Both the position numbers and the translations under genes were made by a program. The notes beneath the pieces were generated by a model, which was given only the letters and a program-made list of their open reading frames with translations, did not search any database and was not told the origin of the DNA. From Streblospio benedicti (taxonomy: Eukaryota > Annelida > Polychaeta > Spionida > Spionidae), in contig CM032669.1 of assembly GCA_019095985.1 (NCBI GenBank), positions 39,029,130 through 39,093,129 on the forward strand: 64,000 nucleotides of DNA. The letters run 5' to 3'. How positions within the stretch are numbered: position 1 is the first letter of the stretch; the number at the start of each line of letters is the position of its first letter. Shown one piece after another: positions 38,301 to 53,243 of this stretch.

Positions 38301-41300
38301 AGACTTAGTGCTATTAATATTTTTACATCTTTCACACTTTGAACTTGATGTGAAAAAAGGCAGTCATCTACACACGCCTTATTTCTATATATTACAGATT
38401 GAAATGTGAGACTCCGGGACTTCATTCATTTGTATTGTAAATGACCCCTAAAATATTTACACATCTTCTGAATCTGAATCTGAGCAATTACTCGCAGAGT
38501 CCTGAACAGGCACATGGCGAGGAGGAGGAGTGTGACTTGATTAGTCACTGCGCTGGCTGATCAGGGTCTTGAACTGATCGACCGTCTGCGCTTGAACCAC
38601 GTGTTCGTCTAGAGCATTCCACTCTCTAATTGTTTTGACAAAAAACGACTGAGTGTGTTGTTCGTAATTTGACTTTGGCACTACAAATGTTTTCGAGTTA
38701 TTTCTGACGTGGGCCGAAACTGGGTTTTCTGAATGATAGCCTGAGAAGGCTTTTGCCTTGATTCGTCTACAGCCAGTTCTAGTTGGTGTCAGGAAGTTTT
38801 CCGGAGGCATCGCTTTAATGAGACCATTTACGACCTTGAACATATATGTGAGACGCAGGTCTTTGCGTCTTTCTTGAAGGTCTTGAAGGTCTAGGGTTTT
38901 GAGCATACTGGTGACACAGCCTGGAGATCTAGATTTGTAGTCACCAGTGATAAAACGGGCCGCCCTGCGCTGGACTTTCGAAGTTTCTCACGATCAGTAC
39001 TTGAGTACGGGTCCCATACAATGGCACCATAGTCCAGAATTGATCGGACCAGGGAGATGTATGCGGTTTTTTAAGATCTGAAGGCCAGCGCCTCAAGTTT
39101 CTGCGGAGGAATCCTAGTGATTTGTTGGCTTTACTGCTGACATTATTTATGTGTTTTGACCATTTAAGGTCCTCTGCGAGTTCAATGCCCAGATACGGAT
39201 GTGATTTAACATTTTTCAGTATTGTATCATTTAATTTGTAGAAGTAAGGCTTCCTGTTCCGGACTGGCAAAATATAGCATTTGTCTGCATTAAAAACCAT
39301 GCCCCACTTTGCAGCCCACAATTCTAGGCTTTTGAGGTCACTTTGTAGTATTTGTTGATCTCTGATGTTCGAGATTTCTCGGTACAAAAGACAATCACTG
39401 CAAAAGAGACATATTGACACAATCTGGTCATTTATGTGACAAAAAAAGGAGCGGTCCGAGGACCGTACCTTGGGGGCCTATATCCACGTGAACTTCTGCA
39501 GACCAGGTAGGTACAACACGCATTGTTCTGTCTGATAAGAAATGAGATAGCCACTTGTGTAGTGGCCCTGATCCAAGGACCGAGGAGTTTTTTGGGGGAA
39601 CAGCCGAATGCCTTCAAAAATCAAGAATTGCACGTGAACCTGTGATCCTTTGTCATACAGTTTAAGAAGGTCATCCGCCTAGTAGTCAAGCATTCGCATT
39701 GTTCTGGTTAAGTGTTGTTAAAAAATGAGATGCAGCCATGACATGACGAAATATTATGTGTTCCAGTATTTTCCAAAATTTTAAGGATACTTAGTTAGAT
39801 GGTTTATGTTTTTTTTTAAAGATACATGAGACATTTGCTTTGCGAATGATGGGTAAAACACCAGTGTCGAAAAATACTGAAAAATGGTAAAGTGCTGGTG
39901 CCAATTGATCAACCTTTAGTACGTGATCCATCAGGCCCACAGGCTTTACGTCATACAAATTTAAAGAACTGTTTTATCCCTAAATGACCAATTTACTAGT
40001 CTGAGGACAGAGCTGGGATTCGCACGAGAATCCGGATCTGAAACCGTGGTTAAGTGTTGTTAAAAGCGCTGCCACTCCAATATTGTCTTGTTTCTTCTTT
40101 TTGATATAGTTCCAAAACGATTTTGTGTTGTTGTTTGCTAGTCCTTCATTGATGGTGTTGTTGATGAAGTTATACTCTGCAGATCTCATTTTCTGTCGGC
40201 ATATTTTTTGGAAGAAATTGTAGTTGTGCCAATTTTTTGTCTTCTTGGCAACTAAGAACAGTCTACGTTTTTTCTTCATTAGTTGTCTTATTTCTCTGTT
40301 TATTCAAGGTTTATGGGCAGGGTTAGGCTTTATCATTTTCGAAGGAATAAATTTCTCAATACCAGAGGTGATAGCTGAATGAAATGTAGTCCAAAGTTTA
40401 TCCACTGGTTCATGGGCCTCTTTTAGTTGGCTTATATCGGCAGACAAATTAGACAGACTATCTTTAAGGCCGTCCCAGTTTGCTTTGTTGGTGAGCAACA
40501 CTTTCCTTGGTTCTTTTTTGCACTTACTTGGTTTTACATCAAAATCGGTCACCACTATACCATGGTCCGATATGCCTGGTATTGTTACAGAGTTCTTTAC
40601 TAAGGATGGGTTGGAGGTAAATACTAGGTCCAATATTTCGTTTCCTCGAGTTGGTTCCCTGTGGACTTGTGTTAGATGTGCTGCTTCAGTGACGTTGATC
40701 AATTCTTCCTGGACATTCCTTTGGGGTGCTGACGGCCTAACATCTGAAGTGTCCCACGTGATGTCGGGACAATTAAAGTCTCCTGCTAATAAGATGTTTT
40801 TTAGGTTAGGGGATTTATTCAGTTTGTCTAGTGATGTCTGTAGCTGTTGTATATGCTCTAGCTTCCGTTTAGGCATATAGTAGGTGCCGACATGAAGGTC
40901 TTTATTTTTTTCTAATTTAACTTTCACCCATAAAAGTTCACACTCAGCACTAAGCTCAGGCTCCTCAACCGAAATTAGATCATGATGGATCAAGATGAAT
41001 ACTCCACCTCCGGTTGATCCTCTGTCCTTTCGATAGGCAGTGTATTCGGGTTGAAACACTTCTCCTGATCGGTGATCTTTAGTTAACCATGATTCAGTGC
41101 CACAGACAATGTCAGGTTTTACATAATCAACAACTGCTTGCAGTTCTGAGGATTTCTTGGCTACGCTCTGGCAGTTAATGTTCATAATTCTGACATTGGT
41201 TTTCTTTGGTAGGTTGTAGATGGACGAAGATTTATCTTCAAGTCGGACTTCACATCAAACATCTAGGAGACAAATTCCTTTTTCCATTTTTTGACCAATC

Positions 41301-44300
41301 AATCAAAGCCTAATTATTCCTCCATTTAAGGCTGTGGCCAACCAGTCTATTAATCAACTGATAGCTCATGGCAAATATGCAGGCTTTGTTCACGTAAATG
41401 ACATAGCAAAAAACAACAATTATCAATCCTTTCACACATTTCAATATGATGCCAATGTACTCACTTTGAGCCCTCACGAATCTGTTTTTGTGTTGCGTCC
41501 CCAGGCCTCAAGTTGGCTATATTCTCCGCCAGCGTGCGCATGTATTCTGCCGCTTTCGTCTGCACGTTGCCGCTGAGATCTTTCTTGGCCTGCGTCACCT
41601 ATGGGTAGATATTTGCGTTGCTTCAGCAGCTGGAGCAAAGCCTTGTGTTTGTTGTGTTTGCAAGTAAGTAAGTATGTAACTAAGTAAGTAAGTAAGCAAT
41701 CAAGCAAGCATGCATGTATGTAGTGTGGCCTGGCTGCCCAGTCTATATCTCAACCTTACTCTCCAAGCCTTTCGATCACCAAGATCTATCAGACCCGTGA
41801 CCAAACGTGCACAATCTTTCTGCACCAGGACCGCATCCCAAAATGTGAAAAAAAAGCATTTCCTTTTAGTAGAAGGTAAATAAACCTACACAGATGCTTC
41901 TCTTTCGGTGGACGTTCCACCTGCATCAGGCTTCGATGGCAAAGTGCGCCCAGTGTTGTTGTTTTGCACTCTGCTTCTGCGTTGAGTCACGTGATGGGTG
42001 GAATTCCCAGTCACGTGACAAAGTCTTGTCAGAACGGGAACATCGAAACATCGCTTCTTGACGAGAAGAGGAGCATCTGAGTAGGTTTATTTACCTTCTA
42101 CTATGATGAATCCAGATGCTAAGAAATCACTACTAAATGAAAACAATTTCCTGTCAACATTTCTCAGAAAATGCCCCCACCCTCCGACACGTGATGTCAC
42201 GTGACTCTCTTCCTGGGACCACGTCATGATTAAGCATGACGTAATCATAAATAATAATAATAATAATAGGCAAGTATTTACAGGGCCCGTATCCAAGCAT
42301 GCTCACAGACACTTTACAACAGATAAACAAAAAATACAGTAGAGTATATAAAAGTTAACAATGCAAAATTAGAATAAAATTGATAACATAATATGATTCT
42401 TTAAAAGTTAACCCTATAAAATTCTTCAAAGAGAAATGTCTTAAGTTCTTTTTTAAAAGTATTGATATTAGTGCATAGTCATGATTAAGAAATTGAATCT
42501 ACTTCCCTCACCTGTTTCACTGTGGTGGCAAACTGCTGTATTCCCATGATGTTACTCGGTTTTTCGATCTTGTCTAAAGAATCAATGACTCTATTGCGTA
42601 CCTGTCAAAAAAGCAAACTCTTTCAATTCAAGCTGGTGTGAGGGAATCGAGGGAAGGATGGGGAGGGAGGAGCATTCAATGTGGTCTGGATCAGTGCCTG
42701 GTAGCTAACTAGTTGTATCATAAAACACACTTATATAAAGGCTCTGTCCCACTGGGATCCGCGTATGTTGAGCGGATGCTTGGTTGATAAAACCCGCTGG
42801 AAAATGCCACGTCTCCCAACCATCTGCCGGCTACGCCAACGCTACGTTCATTGTCCATTTTATGTCTGCTGAAAGGTCGCTGACAGTCCACCACCCAAAG
42901 AGTTTCTTGGAAGATGATTGCTCTGTAAGACGACATCCGCTCCCGCTGTAGTATTGTGCAGCAGAAACGTCCCCAGCGCACGCCAGCAGATGAACATCAA
43001 TAATCCATCGATTTTTTTACGTCGACTATACGCCGACATTGCACCAAGCGTCTGCCAAACGTCTGCTGAGCATTCACGCGTATTTGGAGCTCTGTAACGC
43101 TTTTGATCTTTGAGCAGCCTAAAGGTCAAAAGTGGAAAGAATTGAAAAAAATCAATAATCTTCCTCAACAAAATTTTTTTAGGCGTACGATTAGCATCAA
43201 AAAGCATAAAAAAAGTGACAAAGTAGCAGGTGGATAGCGACTGTTGGCGAGGGTTCAGGTACAAGACATTTTTCCTCCATTTTACACAGCATCCAGATGC
43301 TTTACTAGCCTCAGTGGGACACAGCTTACGTAAGTGGCTGCTTAGATAAACCTCACTAGTGGACTTTTGAACCAGTTTCAATAATCATATGGGTATAATT
43401 ATCAGGGTCCCCATAGCATCTATTTTTGATGATGTTTAACCGAAATTTATTCGCTAGTGTACGTAGTGCGCTGTGTCGTCGCGGTGCGAGTAACGCGCGT
43501 TCAGCGCATCATTTCAGTTTTTCAAAATGGCGGAAGGTACTTACACACATTTTTGTTTTGGATATTTCACCAATATAAATGCGTTGTTGGTCACTATAAT
43601 GTCTTTGGATACCAATTTAAGTGTACAGACTATGCTTCAACATAATTGTGTGTGTGATATGTAGTTTAATTTAGCTGTTTGAGCACTCCTATTTTTCAAC
43701 CCGATGCGAGTAAATCCCTGTATGTGATGCGCAAAACGGGTATACTCTACCTCATAATGAAGAGGGTAGCACCAAAATATTACCCAGCATTTTCTGTTAG
43801 AATAGAATGGAAAATCAAGAAATTTGACCAGAATAATTACTGGATGCAGGTAATAATCAGTTGTAATAAATTTATTGCTTTAAAATTTTTCGATATGAAT
43901 ACACTCGAGTATCCTTATCTATTCGGGCTTATTACTTATTGAAAATAAGCCCTTATTCAAAAGCAGCCATAATGCTTGCAGATTTTGGAAGGTTTCGTCC
44001 AATCAAATCAACAGAGGGGAAATAAGTTCAGCCATCAATCAAACTCACGGCAACCAAGACCGATGTTATTATGGTATAGACTAATACATATACAGGAACT
44101 TACTTCGAGTCTACTGGCACTGTCAGAATCCGTAACTGTCAATATATAGGCATATATAAAGGCATATATAAAGGCATATATGAAATGAATTAATTATGAA
44201 TTCAATGCACATTATGATTAATTGATTTTCATTGCTTACATACGCTGTTTTGGTAGATATAGAAGATGGCACAGTTTTTACACAAAGCAGCTTTACCCGC

Positions 44301-47300
44301 CTAAAAAATCGCATTACCCTCCTCGCCTACTGACAGCTGATGCCCGCTACTCGTATCAGTGGCGAAAAGAGAAACTCTTAAAAAAAGCAAACCCAGCCAT
44401 GAATCACGTACAAAAAATGCACCCAGATGTAGTGTATCCACTTAAAAAACATATAATCATGTATAAAAGACCGATACTAGTATCCAAGTTGATAACTCAG
44501 TGAAAGAAAAATTGTATGTGAGGACCTTCCGCCATTTTAAAATACTGAAATGATGCACTGAACGTGGTATGCTCGCATCACAACAACACAGTGTAGGGGG
44601 AATTCGCCTATATGTTCAGCCGACTTAAAGGGACATGAACAGCAACCACCTCCTCAGACAATTTCACTTAATCATTTTATTTTTCTATACTCTTAACATG
44701 TTGCACCTAATAACTTCCAATTTTACAAGCATAAACACGCGTTAGATAGAAAAATATAAATAAATTAAAACAGAGAGAAAAACGAGTGGATTGCCATTGG
44801 AAGGTTCCGTACTAATAACAGGACTGTAGCCTTTATCACTCGTGCGCTGCAAGCCGAAATTTGCGTTTACGCAATGGTTATTAAGGCTGATAAAATAATA
44901 ATATTGACATCGCCAATGTGTGGGTACAAATCATCTTCCCAGAGTTAAAAAAGGGTTTAATTACAAAGAAATGGAATGATACAAATAGCTTAAAATGCAT
45001 GCATTCAACTGACTTAGCAAGTACCATTTACATGACATGACTTCATTATATACCTTGGAAGTCACCTGTGCATGTCTCTTTAATCGATAACTACTGCATT
45101 AACATTTTGACGAGTTTGCAGCAGCGCTCTCACGAGTACATGGCCCAGTTAGGTACACTCGCAGGTACAAATTCATCATACACATTTTGTCTACCGTTAA
45201 ATAGCAGACAATTGCATATTTTGTGGGTGGTTGTGTAAAAAAACAAACAAACACATGAATACAGTTTTCGCCGTTGTCTCACTGGGCGTTGGACTGGAAC
45301 GTGGACTCCCATTTGGGGCGCAGCTATTTATTAAACTGTTACAGGATGTGATTCAGAATGAACACCTACGTCTGTCAGCGTCTGTGCTGTGTCGGAGGTG
45401 ACCGAGTCGGCAGTGGACATTGAGTTGAGCATCGAGGAGATGCCGGAAATGATGCGCATGGCCGCCTGCGTGTCCTTGGACTCTATAGCTCTCTGCAGAC
45501 TGTTATTACTGCGCATGGCCGTGTCGACGAGATAGTCCGTGTCGTGGACAGCATCAAACACCTAAATGTTCATTTCATTGATTTGATTGGTTTATTATAG
45601 TGACTTTGTATAAAAATTCAATTACAATAACATATAAGTCAATTATGTTACAAATATATACCCAGCCCTTCGGGGCTTATCAGTCACCTATATCAAAACA
45701 TATTTACAATCTATGATATAATGAGGCTTAACTTAAATACTAACATGCAGCTAAAGCAGGGCCATGTCATATACATACATAGTACACAAAACATAAACAT
45801 GCATACTTGTATATAGAATAACTAAGTAAATAACATAGCATAACACACACACACCCTCATATATATATAGACATGTACAGTAAATCTAATTTTTAAAAAG
45901 AAAGAATATGAACGCAAAAGGGAGCCCTTCTCCACCAATGTCCAGCAGTCATTTCTGATCCCCAAAATCCCAATCCACAAGGCAAATCAAACATCCCATG
46001 CAAAAACCAACAACACCAACACTAAATAGTGAGAACTAAAAAAAAAAAGCTCAATGTCTTGAGTTAAGAGCAGTGGTTGTATGGAATTTATAGACAAACT
46101 TCAGGGCTAAGAAAAAAAATCAATGTTTTTTGTCTGAATTTTAGACAAAAAAAAAAATTTTTTGGCTACAGAAAAAATATTCAGAAATTTAAGTTGATGA
46201 ATTCTATTTCGCTTACTAGGAACTTAGGTGGAAATCGAGCAAAATTTCTATCTTTTTTTTTACAAATTTGTTTACAATAGAAATGGATAGTACATGATCC
46301 CATACTGCCCCCCCCCCCTCCCCCGCCCCACCCTTAAAAAAAACCTGGACATTAAGAAATATAGAAATATAAACACTTGTCACAGCCCCTTCTAGTAGAA
46401 TTACAAAATCTGACCATTTATCTCCCCCAGTAAAATCTTAACAATCAGAATATTTTTCCATTTTAGAATTCTGATACCCACCCACACACAAACTTTCTGT
46501 TTTGAAACTGTTGACACCCCCCCCACCCACCCAAACATTCGAATTCAAACATCTGCCCCCAGTGTTTTCCAACACCCCCTCCCCCACCACCAGCGCAAAT
46601 AGACTCAGCCCTAAAAGTGAATAATTAATGATAAAATGAACTTACCACAGTTTTGTTTTTGATATTGACAGTAGCAGAGGCTCCCAGACTGTCAAATACT
46701 GTAACCTCTAGCTCCAAAATGTAATTGTTGTCCGGGTCGCCAGGTGGCAGAAAAATGCCCTTCGTTTTCTCCATGAGACCGTGCATCAAAACTCGCCCTG
46801 CAAATCATGATCACTACAGATGTAAATAAATAAATGTAAATGTCTGGTTTTTAGTCTTGATCCAAGTTTTTGATCTCACGACTTTACAATTACCCGACTG
46901 GGAATCGAACCCACGACCTTCTGGTCACGAGTCCAACTCCCTACCTATCCATTCGGCCACCGAAGCACACTACAGTTACTCACTGTGCTCATTTCTGTAA
47001 CTATTGTGTTGGTTCATAAGATTTTTATTTGCTATTTCTTATCAAGTAAGCTAAATTCATTATATGAACTGCAGCAGGTCCTCTCATTATTCCTAGTATT
47101 TGTTGTTGTGTGACGTCTTAACTGCTGTACAAAAATAAGTGCAAAAGATTTTAAAAAAATTTTTTTTTTTTATTTTGCTGAGCGCTTTCGAACATAAAGT
47201 TCCTCTAATCAGAGCTAAAATATTTAAAGGTAGCCAATTTCTGAAGTATTTCTTATCAGAAGAGAAAACAGTATGCACTACTAGTCCCATACACTCCATT

Positions 47301-50300
47301 AGACAAACTACACATTGGGATTCCTATGGAGATTTTTTTTACAGATTCTTATATTTTGTGGGTCCCTGAACAAATTGAGCTTGGTTTTAAACTTTACAAC
47401 CTAGAGCAATTTGTTTCAAAATGGCCACCAAGATGGCCACCAAGATGGCCACCATCCTCGGATGTCAGATTGTCATAAATACCAAACCCATCATCATAGA
47501 GTATTGAATAATATATCATTTTTAGCTACATTCAACCAACGCTCTGTGTTCATCTATGATGTTGAAAATAGGTTATGACGAAATTCAAGATGGCCACTGT
47601 CCCCAGATCTCAGAATGTCACAAACACCACACCAGTCAGCATAGAATAATGTGCAATACATCAGTCAACATTCTCAGGTCATTTATAGTTTTAGAAATAG
47701 GTTCGGATGAAATTCAATATGGCCGCCTTTCACAAATATCTATCTACAAACTATACTTAACCCATTCCTATCGGGATGTCCTTGAGGGACATTTTTACGT
47801 CCGATTTTGCGCTGAAACGTCCCTGGCTTTATGACCGTTTTTCACATGTAAACAGGGGGTCATGCTCCCTAGATATAGACTAGTGTCAACAAAAAACGCC
47901 ATACCTTGACATTTCGATGTAAATTTTATGGAAGTAAAGCAGGGTTTTCATAATATTCATGCATCATTTGTAAGAATATATATCTGCAAAGAAACACATG
48001 ATTTACACTGCGCAGTTCAAGCTCAAAATACTCTAATTTTATTGCGAGATTAACCCCCACAAGTTTCATACCATCTTGCAGGGGAAACACTGTTTTTTAA
48101 TTCGGAATGAGGCGATTAAGCTTTTTAGTGACGTCATTAGGAAATACCCATTTAAATATTCATGATAATATTAGTATGTAGCCTCGACATAACTTGCGTT
48201 AGCGACAAAAGTCCGTACAGCATCTTTTTTAAAAGGCTACTCTTAATCGCACCTGCACTACGGTTGGTGTTTTGACGTAAGACGGAATGTGATAACGGCT
48301 AATGCCCCCGCTGTTTGAGCTGCTACTCTTGATCGCATCGTGCTATAATCGATGTTGAAATATTACGGCGGTGTGATAAAGGCTAATTTTCCTTACAAAT
48401 GGCCGTGTGGTTAGATCGGTTCAGAGTGAAAATATTTATGAAACGAATGGATTATCATTGTTACAATAACATAACCATCAAGAATTTACTTGTCGGATCA
48501 ATTATAAACTGATTATGAAAGCATGGACTAAAGGATATTTCTCAAATCAAAAGCATTGTTTTATAATTCGTCTTTCTAAAGTGTATCTCGAACCTGTCAT
48601 TTTTAATCGAGGTCGGCAACAACCTCACGTTTGGAAGATATTCTAGACAAATATTTCCATATTCCTATTACTGTGTCGTAAAAATAAGAAGCTCTATGCG
48701 ATTCTGAATACACGTGTACAATTTATGTAAAAAAATAAGCATATATGGAGGCCCCAGATAAGTTATTGTGTTGGACGTAAAGCTGTCAAATTGCACTGTT
48801 CGCTAATGTTTATATTACGTGTTGACGTTTTGCGTATGCCGATATGAATGGGTTAATCTAGAATTGGTAGAAATATGCTTGCTGAAAAGACGGCGTCACA
48901 GAGAAGTTTAAAATGTATCCACAAGCACTGGGAAACACGTATATATCTATTATATAAATGGGGAGTGTGTGTTCGTTATATCCATAACATCTTCAAAAAG
49001 CAGATTTCCAAATACCACGAAAACTTTGGCAAATCATTCTTCATAACCCAGTGGGTGCACAGAATAAGATTATGTTACCTGTACACGTCCCACAATCACG
49101 AACAATTTACAAATTATTTTCAAAATAAATAGATGCCATGCTCATTACAGGGCCATGTTTGTGTGAANNNNNNNNNNNNNNNNNNNNNNNNNNNNNNNNN
49201 NNNNNNNNNNNNNNNNNNNNNNNNNNNNNNNNNNNNNNNNNNNNNNNNNNNNNNNNNNNNNNNNNNNATATTTTGTGGGTCCCTGAACAAATTGAGCTTG
49301 GTTTTAAACTTTACAACCTAGAGCAATTTGTTTCAAAATCAAAATGGCCACCAAGATGGCCACCATCCTCGGATGTCAGATTGTCATAAATACCAAACCC
49401 ATCATCATAGAGTATTGAATAATATATCATTTTTAGCTACATTCAACCAACGCTCTGTGTTCATCTATGATGTTGAAAATAGGTTATGACGAAATTCAAG
49501 ATGGCCACTGTCCCCAGATCTCAGAATGTCACAAACACCACACCAGTCAGCATAGAATAATGTGCAATACATCAGTCAACATTCTCAGGTCATTTATAGT
49601 TTTAGAAATAGGTTCGGATGAAATTCAATATGGCCGCCTTTCACAAATATCGTAATATCTACAAACTATACTTAATTTAGAATTGGTAGAAATATGCTTG
49701 CTGAAAAGACGCGTCACAGAGAGAAGTTTAAAAATGTATCCGCAAGCACTGGGAAACACGTATATATATATCACTAAATTGATAATGCAAATTCAAAATT
49801 TAGTCTCCAACCACAGAAAAAGATGCAATAACCAGCAATGAGACCGTCTGTGATGTCTACAGTTAAACAAATTGCAAATATAAAACAAAAACACACTCAC
49901 TCTGCCCGCCGACAATCGCGCTGTATTGGTACTTTAGAGGGGAATCTCTATCGTCATCAGTGAAACCATTACAGGAGATAACAAACAGAGTGTATAGTTC
50001 CTGTCCAGCGTCAGGTGTTACTGTACACGTTCCTGAAATGACATGTGCCACATTACAATCGCTGCATAAAATTGTAACATGTACTAAGACTGTAAACATA
50101 CTGCTGACACATATAACACTGTAGATTATATTCATAATATGTATATATATAAGCAGTTACTTAAGGCCCAAACCCCCCTCATATTACGTATTGTTAATGT
50201 GCAGAAAATTTAAGGAAAAAGAAATATTATGCATAATTCTTTTGTGAAATAATCGCGTAGGCTATGTAAAGTTATTTGGAAGATCGTGGAATCGAACTCA

Positions 50301-53207
50301 CGGTCTCCCGTCCATGAAACAGACCGGTCATATGTGCATGGGCGGACGCTCTAGCCACTGGGCCAATCTCCCTGGACGAAGTACACACACTTCAATCTCA
50401 ACCAGTATCAATCTTACGCAATGGCACTTTCCCGCCTTGATACTATTGCTTGCTACAGGCAGAGAGGGTATGGGGGTGGGGGGGGTGCACTCGGTGCAAA
50501 TTCACCCCCCTTTTTGTTACCACGTCCTTCGTAGGTATACAGTGTGTAGAAATTAAAAGCCCACTTGAATTTCATTTATATAATTCATAAAGATACCTTT
50601 TTATCTTAAATTACACATTTAGAATGCTTTTAGCTCCTACTTAATTAACTTAAAACTAACTTAAGACTGAGGGCTTTGCCAATAAATATCATAGGAAATT
50701 GCACTAACTTATGCAAGTGTATACCAAAAATACGTCATTTGTTTGCAATAACTTGTAATGAATAAAAATCATGAACCACAATAATAGGGGTTTTCATTTC
50801 TCTTACCAGCTTCTGGAGGTGCATTCACTTTAAAATCCCACTTTGCAAACCAGGACCCTGCTGGTTTGTCTCTCGTGACTGAATTGAAACAGACAATAAA
50901 ATATCATACAAAATGCACATTTGTGATGTATTAGCTATTTGATGCTCTCTATACAAACCATAACTATCTCATTTTAATACTTTTTGCATGCTTTATTGAA
51001 CTTATTAACCCTCTGTCAAAAGGTCACGCTGTCATGTGATAGAACGATTCTTGAAAAATTAGGAGCAGAGGCTTTTGTGCTTGAAAGATAAGAAAATGTT
51101 ATTCAACATTATCCCACACATTACAATCAACAAAGTTTTGTATTTGTGCGGTTTATAATCGTAAGGGAGCGTTCACAATTGACGTCAACCACATTTTTGC
51201 ACTTTCTGCCCCCCCCCCCCCCCCCCGTTAACTTTCGTCAAGTTCATGAGACCCCCACCCACCACCCCCCCGCGTCAACTTTCGTCAACTTAATGGCCCT
51301 CCCCCTTTTTCTTTCTCACCACTTTTTACCTTCTTCCACAACTCAACAGCGTTCTTCTGGATGTCGTTTTTGTGATTTTGTGGATATACTTTTTAAATGC
51401 TAATATAATGTTTGAATTTTTTTATTTTTATCCATTATGATACGTATTATTACACTGAATCATTAAAAAGCACATGGCGTTTGAAATAGGTCAGCAAATC
51501 ACATAAGAAACAGTTGAGTTCTTCATTACTTCAAAAATATTTTGCTAATTTGTTTTGAATGAAAATTTATATATGTGAACCATTATGAGCCACAAAGTTT
51601 CTTTCATATCTGTGCTAACTAAGATGACCAAACTGGCTTAAATCACCAATTCAAGCTATATTCCCTTTGATTCATATGATAATACAATGTTCTCATTCTA
51701 TTCTTCTACAACCGTTGCCAGTATTACTGGTCAAGTATAAATTTAGTCCGAAATTGGTAACTTTACTACAGAAGTTAAGATACAAATTTATGTTAGTTCA
51801 ATGTACAAAGTTGGTGTCAACTTGCCAACCCCCTTCTCCCACGTCATCCAGTCAACTTTTCGGTGCCCCCCCCCCGTCATCCAGTCAATTGCGTTTCTAG
51901 AGACCCCGGCCTTGGTGCCCATGAATTGTTTTAACCCCCATGTCAAGTCTGCACAAAGAGCTGCTGGTTTACACCAGTTTACAAAAACTCTGCATGTTTG
52001 CAGACCCCCCTTCAGAGCCCTTTTTAGGTCAATAATGTTTAAACGTCAAGTTTGTAGAAAGGCAGCACTCAGAGTGAATATTATTCATTAAAAAACTTTG
52101 TTTAGTGTAGAAAAGAGACCCATCAAATGGCCTTGCCTATATCCTGTATAGTGTACATTATCTCTTCATGAATTGTTTTAACATGACCACAGTTTCCTTT
52201 GTTAAGCAAGTCTGCACAAAGAGCTGCTGGTCTTTTTTTTTTACACCAGTTTAGAAAAAACTCTGCAAATGTGGCAACAGAAAACTGAGCTCCACCTCAC
52301 CTATTAATATGTGCAAAATTTGGTGTATAAAAAGCAAACACTGCTTTGTTGTGATGGTTTTCGCCATACATAAACTCTTGGGCAAAACTGTATTTGTCAT
52401 ATATATATAAGAAAAATGATGCTATTCAATGCACTACAAAACTTATATTTGTGAAAGTATATACTTGTGATTTGGAAGGTATAGTTATTTCCTGCGTCTG
52501 TGCTTCCAAACACGCCGCCTTTAACAACAAGATTCGGCCCGTTTGCTCCAGTGACGCTTTCACTAGGAAAATCAAACGTTTTTATCCCTTTGTCATCTTG
52601 AAACTTCCACCTAAAAAGAAACATAGATAGAAACTGTAGACTATAAATTATTTTGTTGTCAATTGAATTCAATTGAAGTGCGAGTTATCCGGCAACCTGT
52701 GCAAAGTCTAATATTAGTTAGAATGTTGAAAATGGACCCCAAGTAGCCATGTAGAAACCACACTTTAAATGGCAGCGTGCCCAAAATCGAATCACTTCGG
52801 TGTCGCCTCAAACCTCATAGTTGTGTAAAGTTTGAACGAAATCAGTTCATCAGTAAACACTCTAGCTTGTCTGGAGACATACATAGTTAGTTAGTTAGTT
52901 GGTTAGGTAGTTAGTTAGTTAGTTAGTTAGTTAGGTAGTTAGTTAGTTAGTTAGTTAGTTACTTAGGTAGTTAGTTATAAAAGAAATGTAGTAATTGCTG
53001 TGCCGCATCTATTGATTTTAAACAAATTTAATAATAATTAAGATGAGATGCAATGGTTCAATTTAAAATTTCAATAATTTTAACAAATTTTTAGGCATGT
53101 ACTGCCTTCATCAAGTTATAACTTGATGAAGGCATTATTTAAAATTTGTTAAAATTATTGAAAATTTTAATATTGCATCTCATCTTAATTATTATTAAAA
53201 TTTGTTT

Positions 53208-53243
<36 letters not shown>

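Noticed and set aside
50280-50375. Possible tRNA gene on the minus strand
   Set aside because: The region between A and B boxes is too long and poorly paired; better explained as a SINE head.
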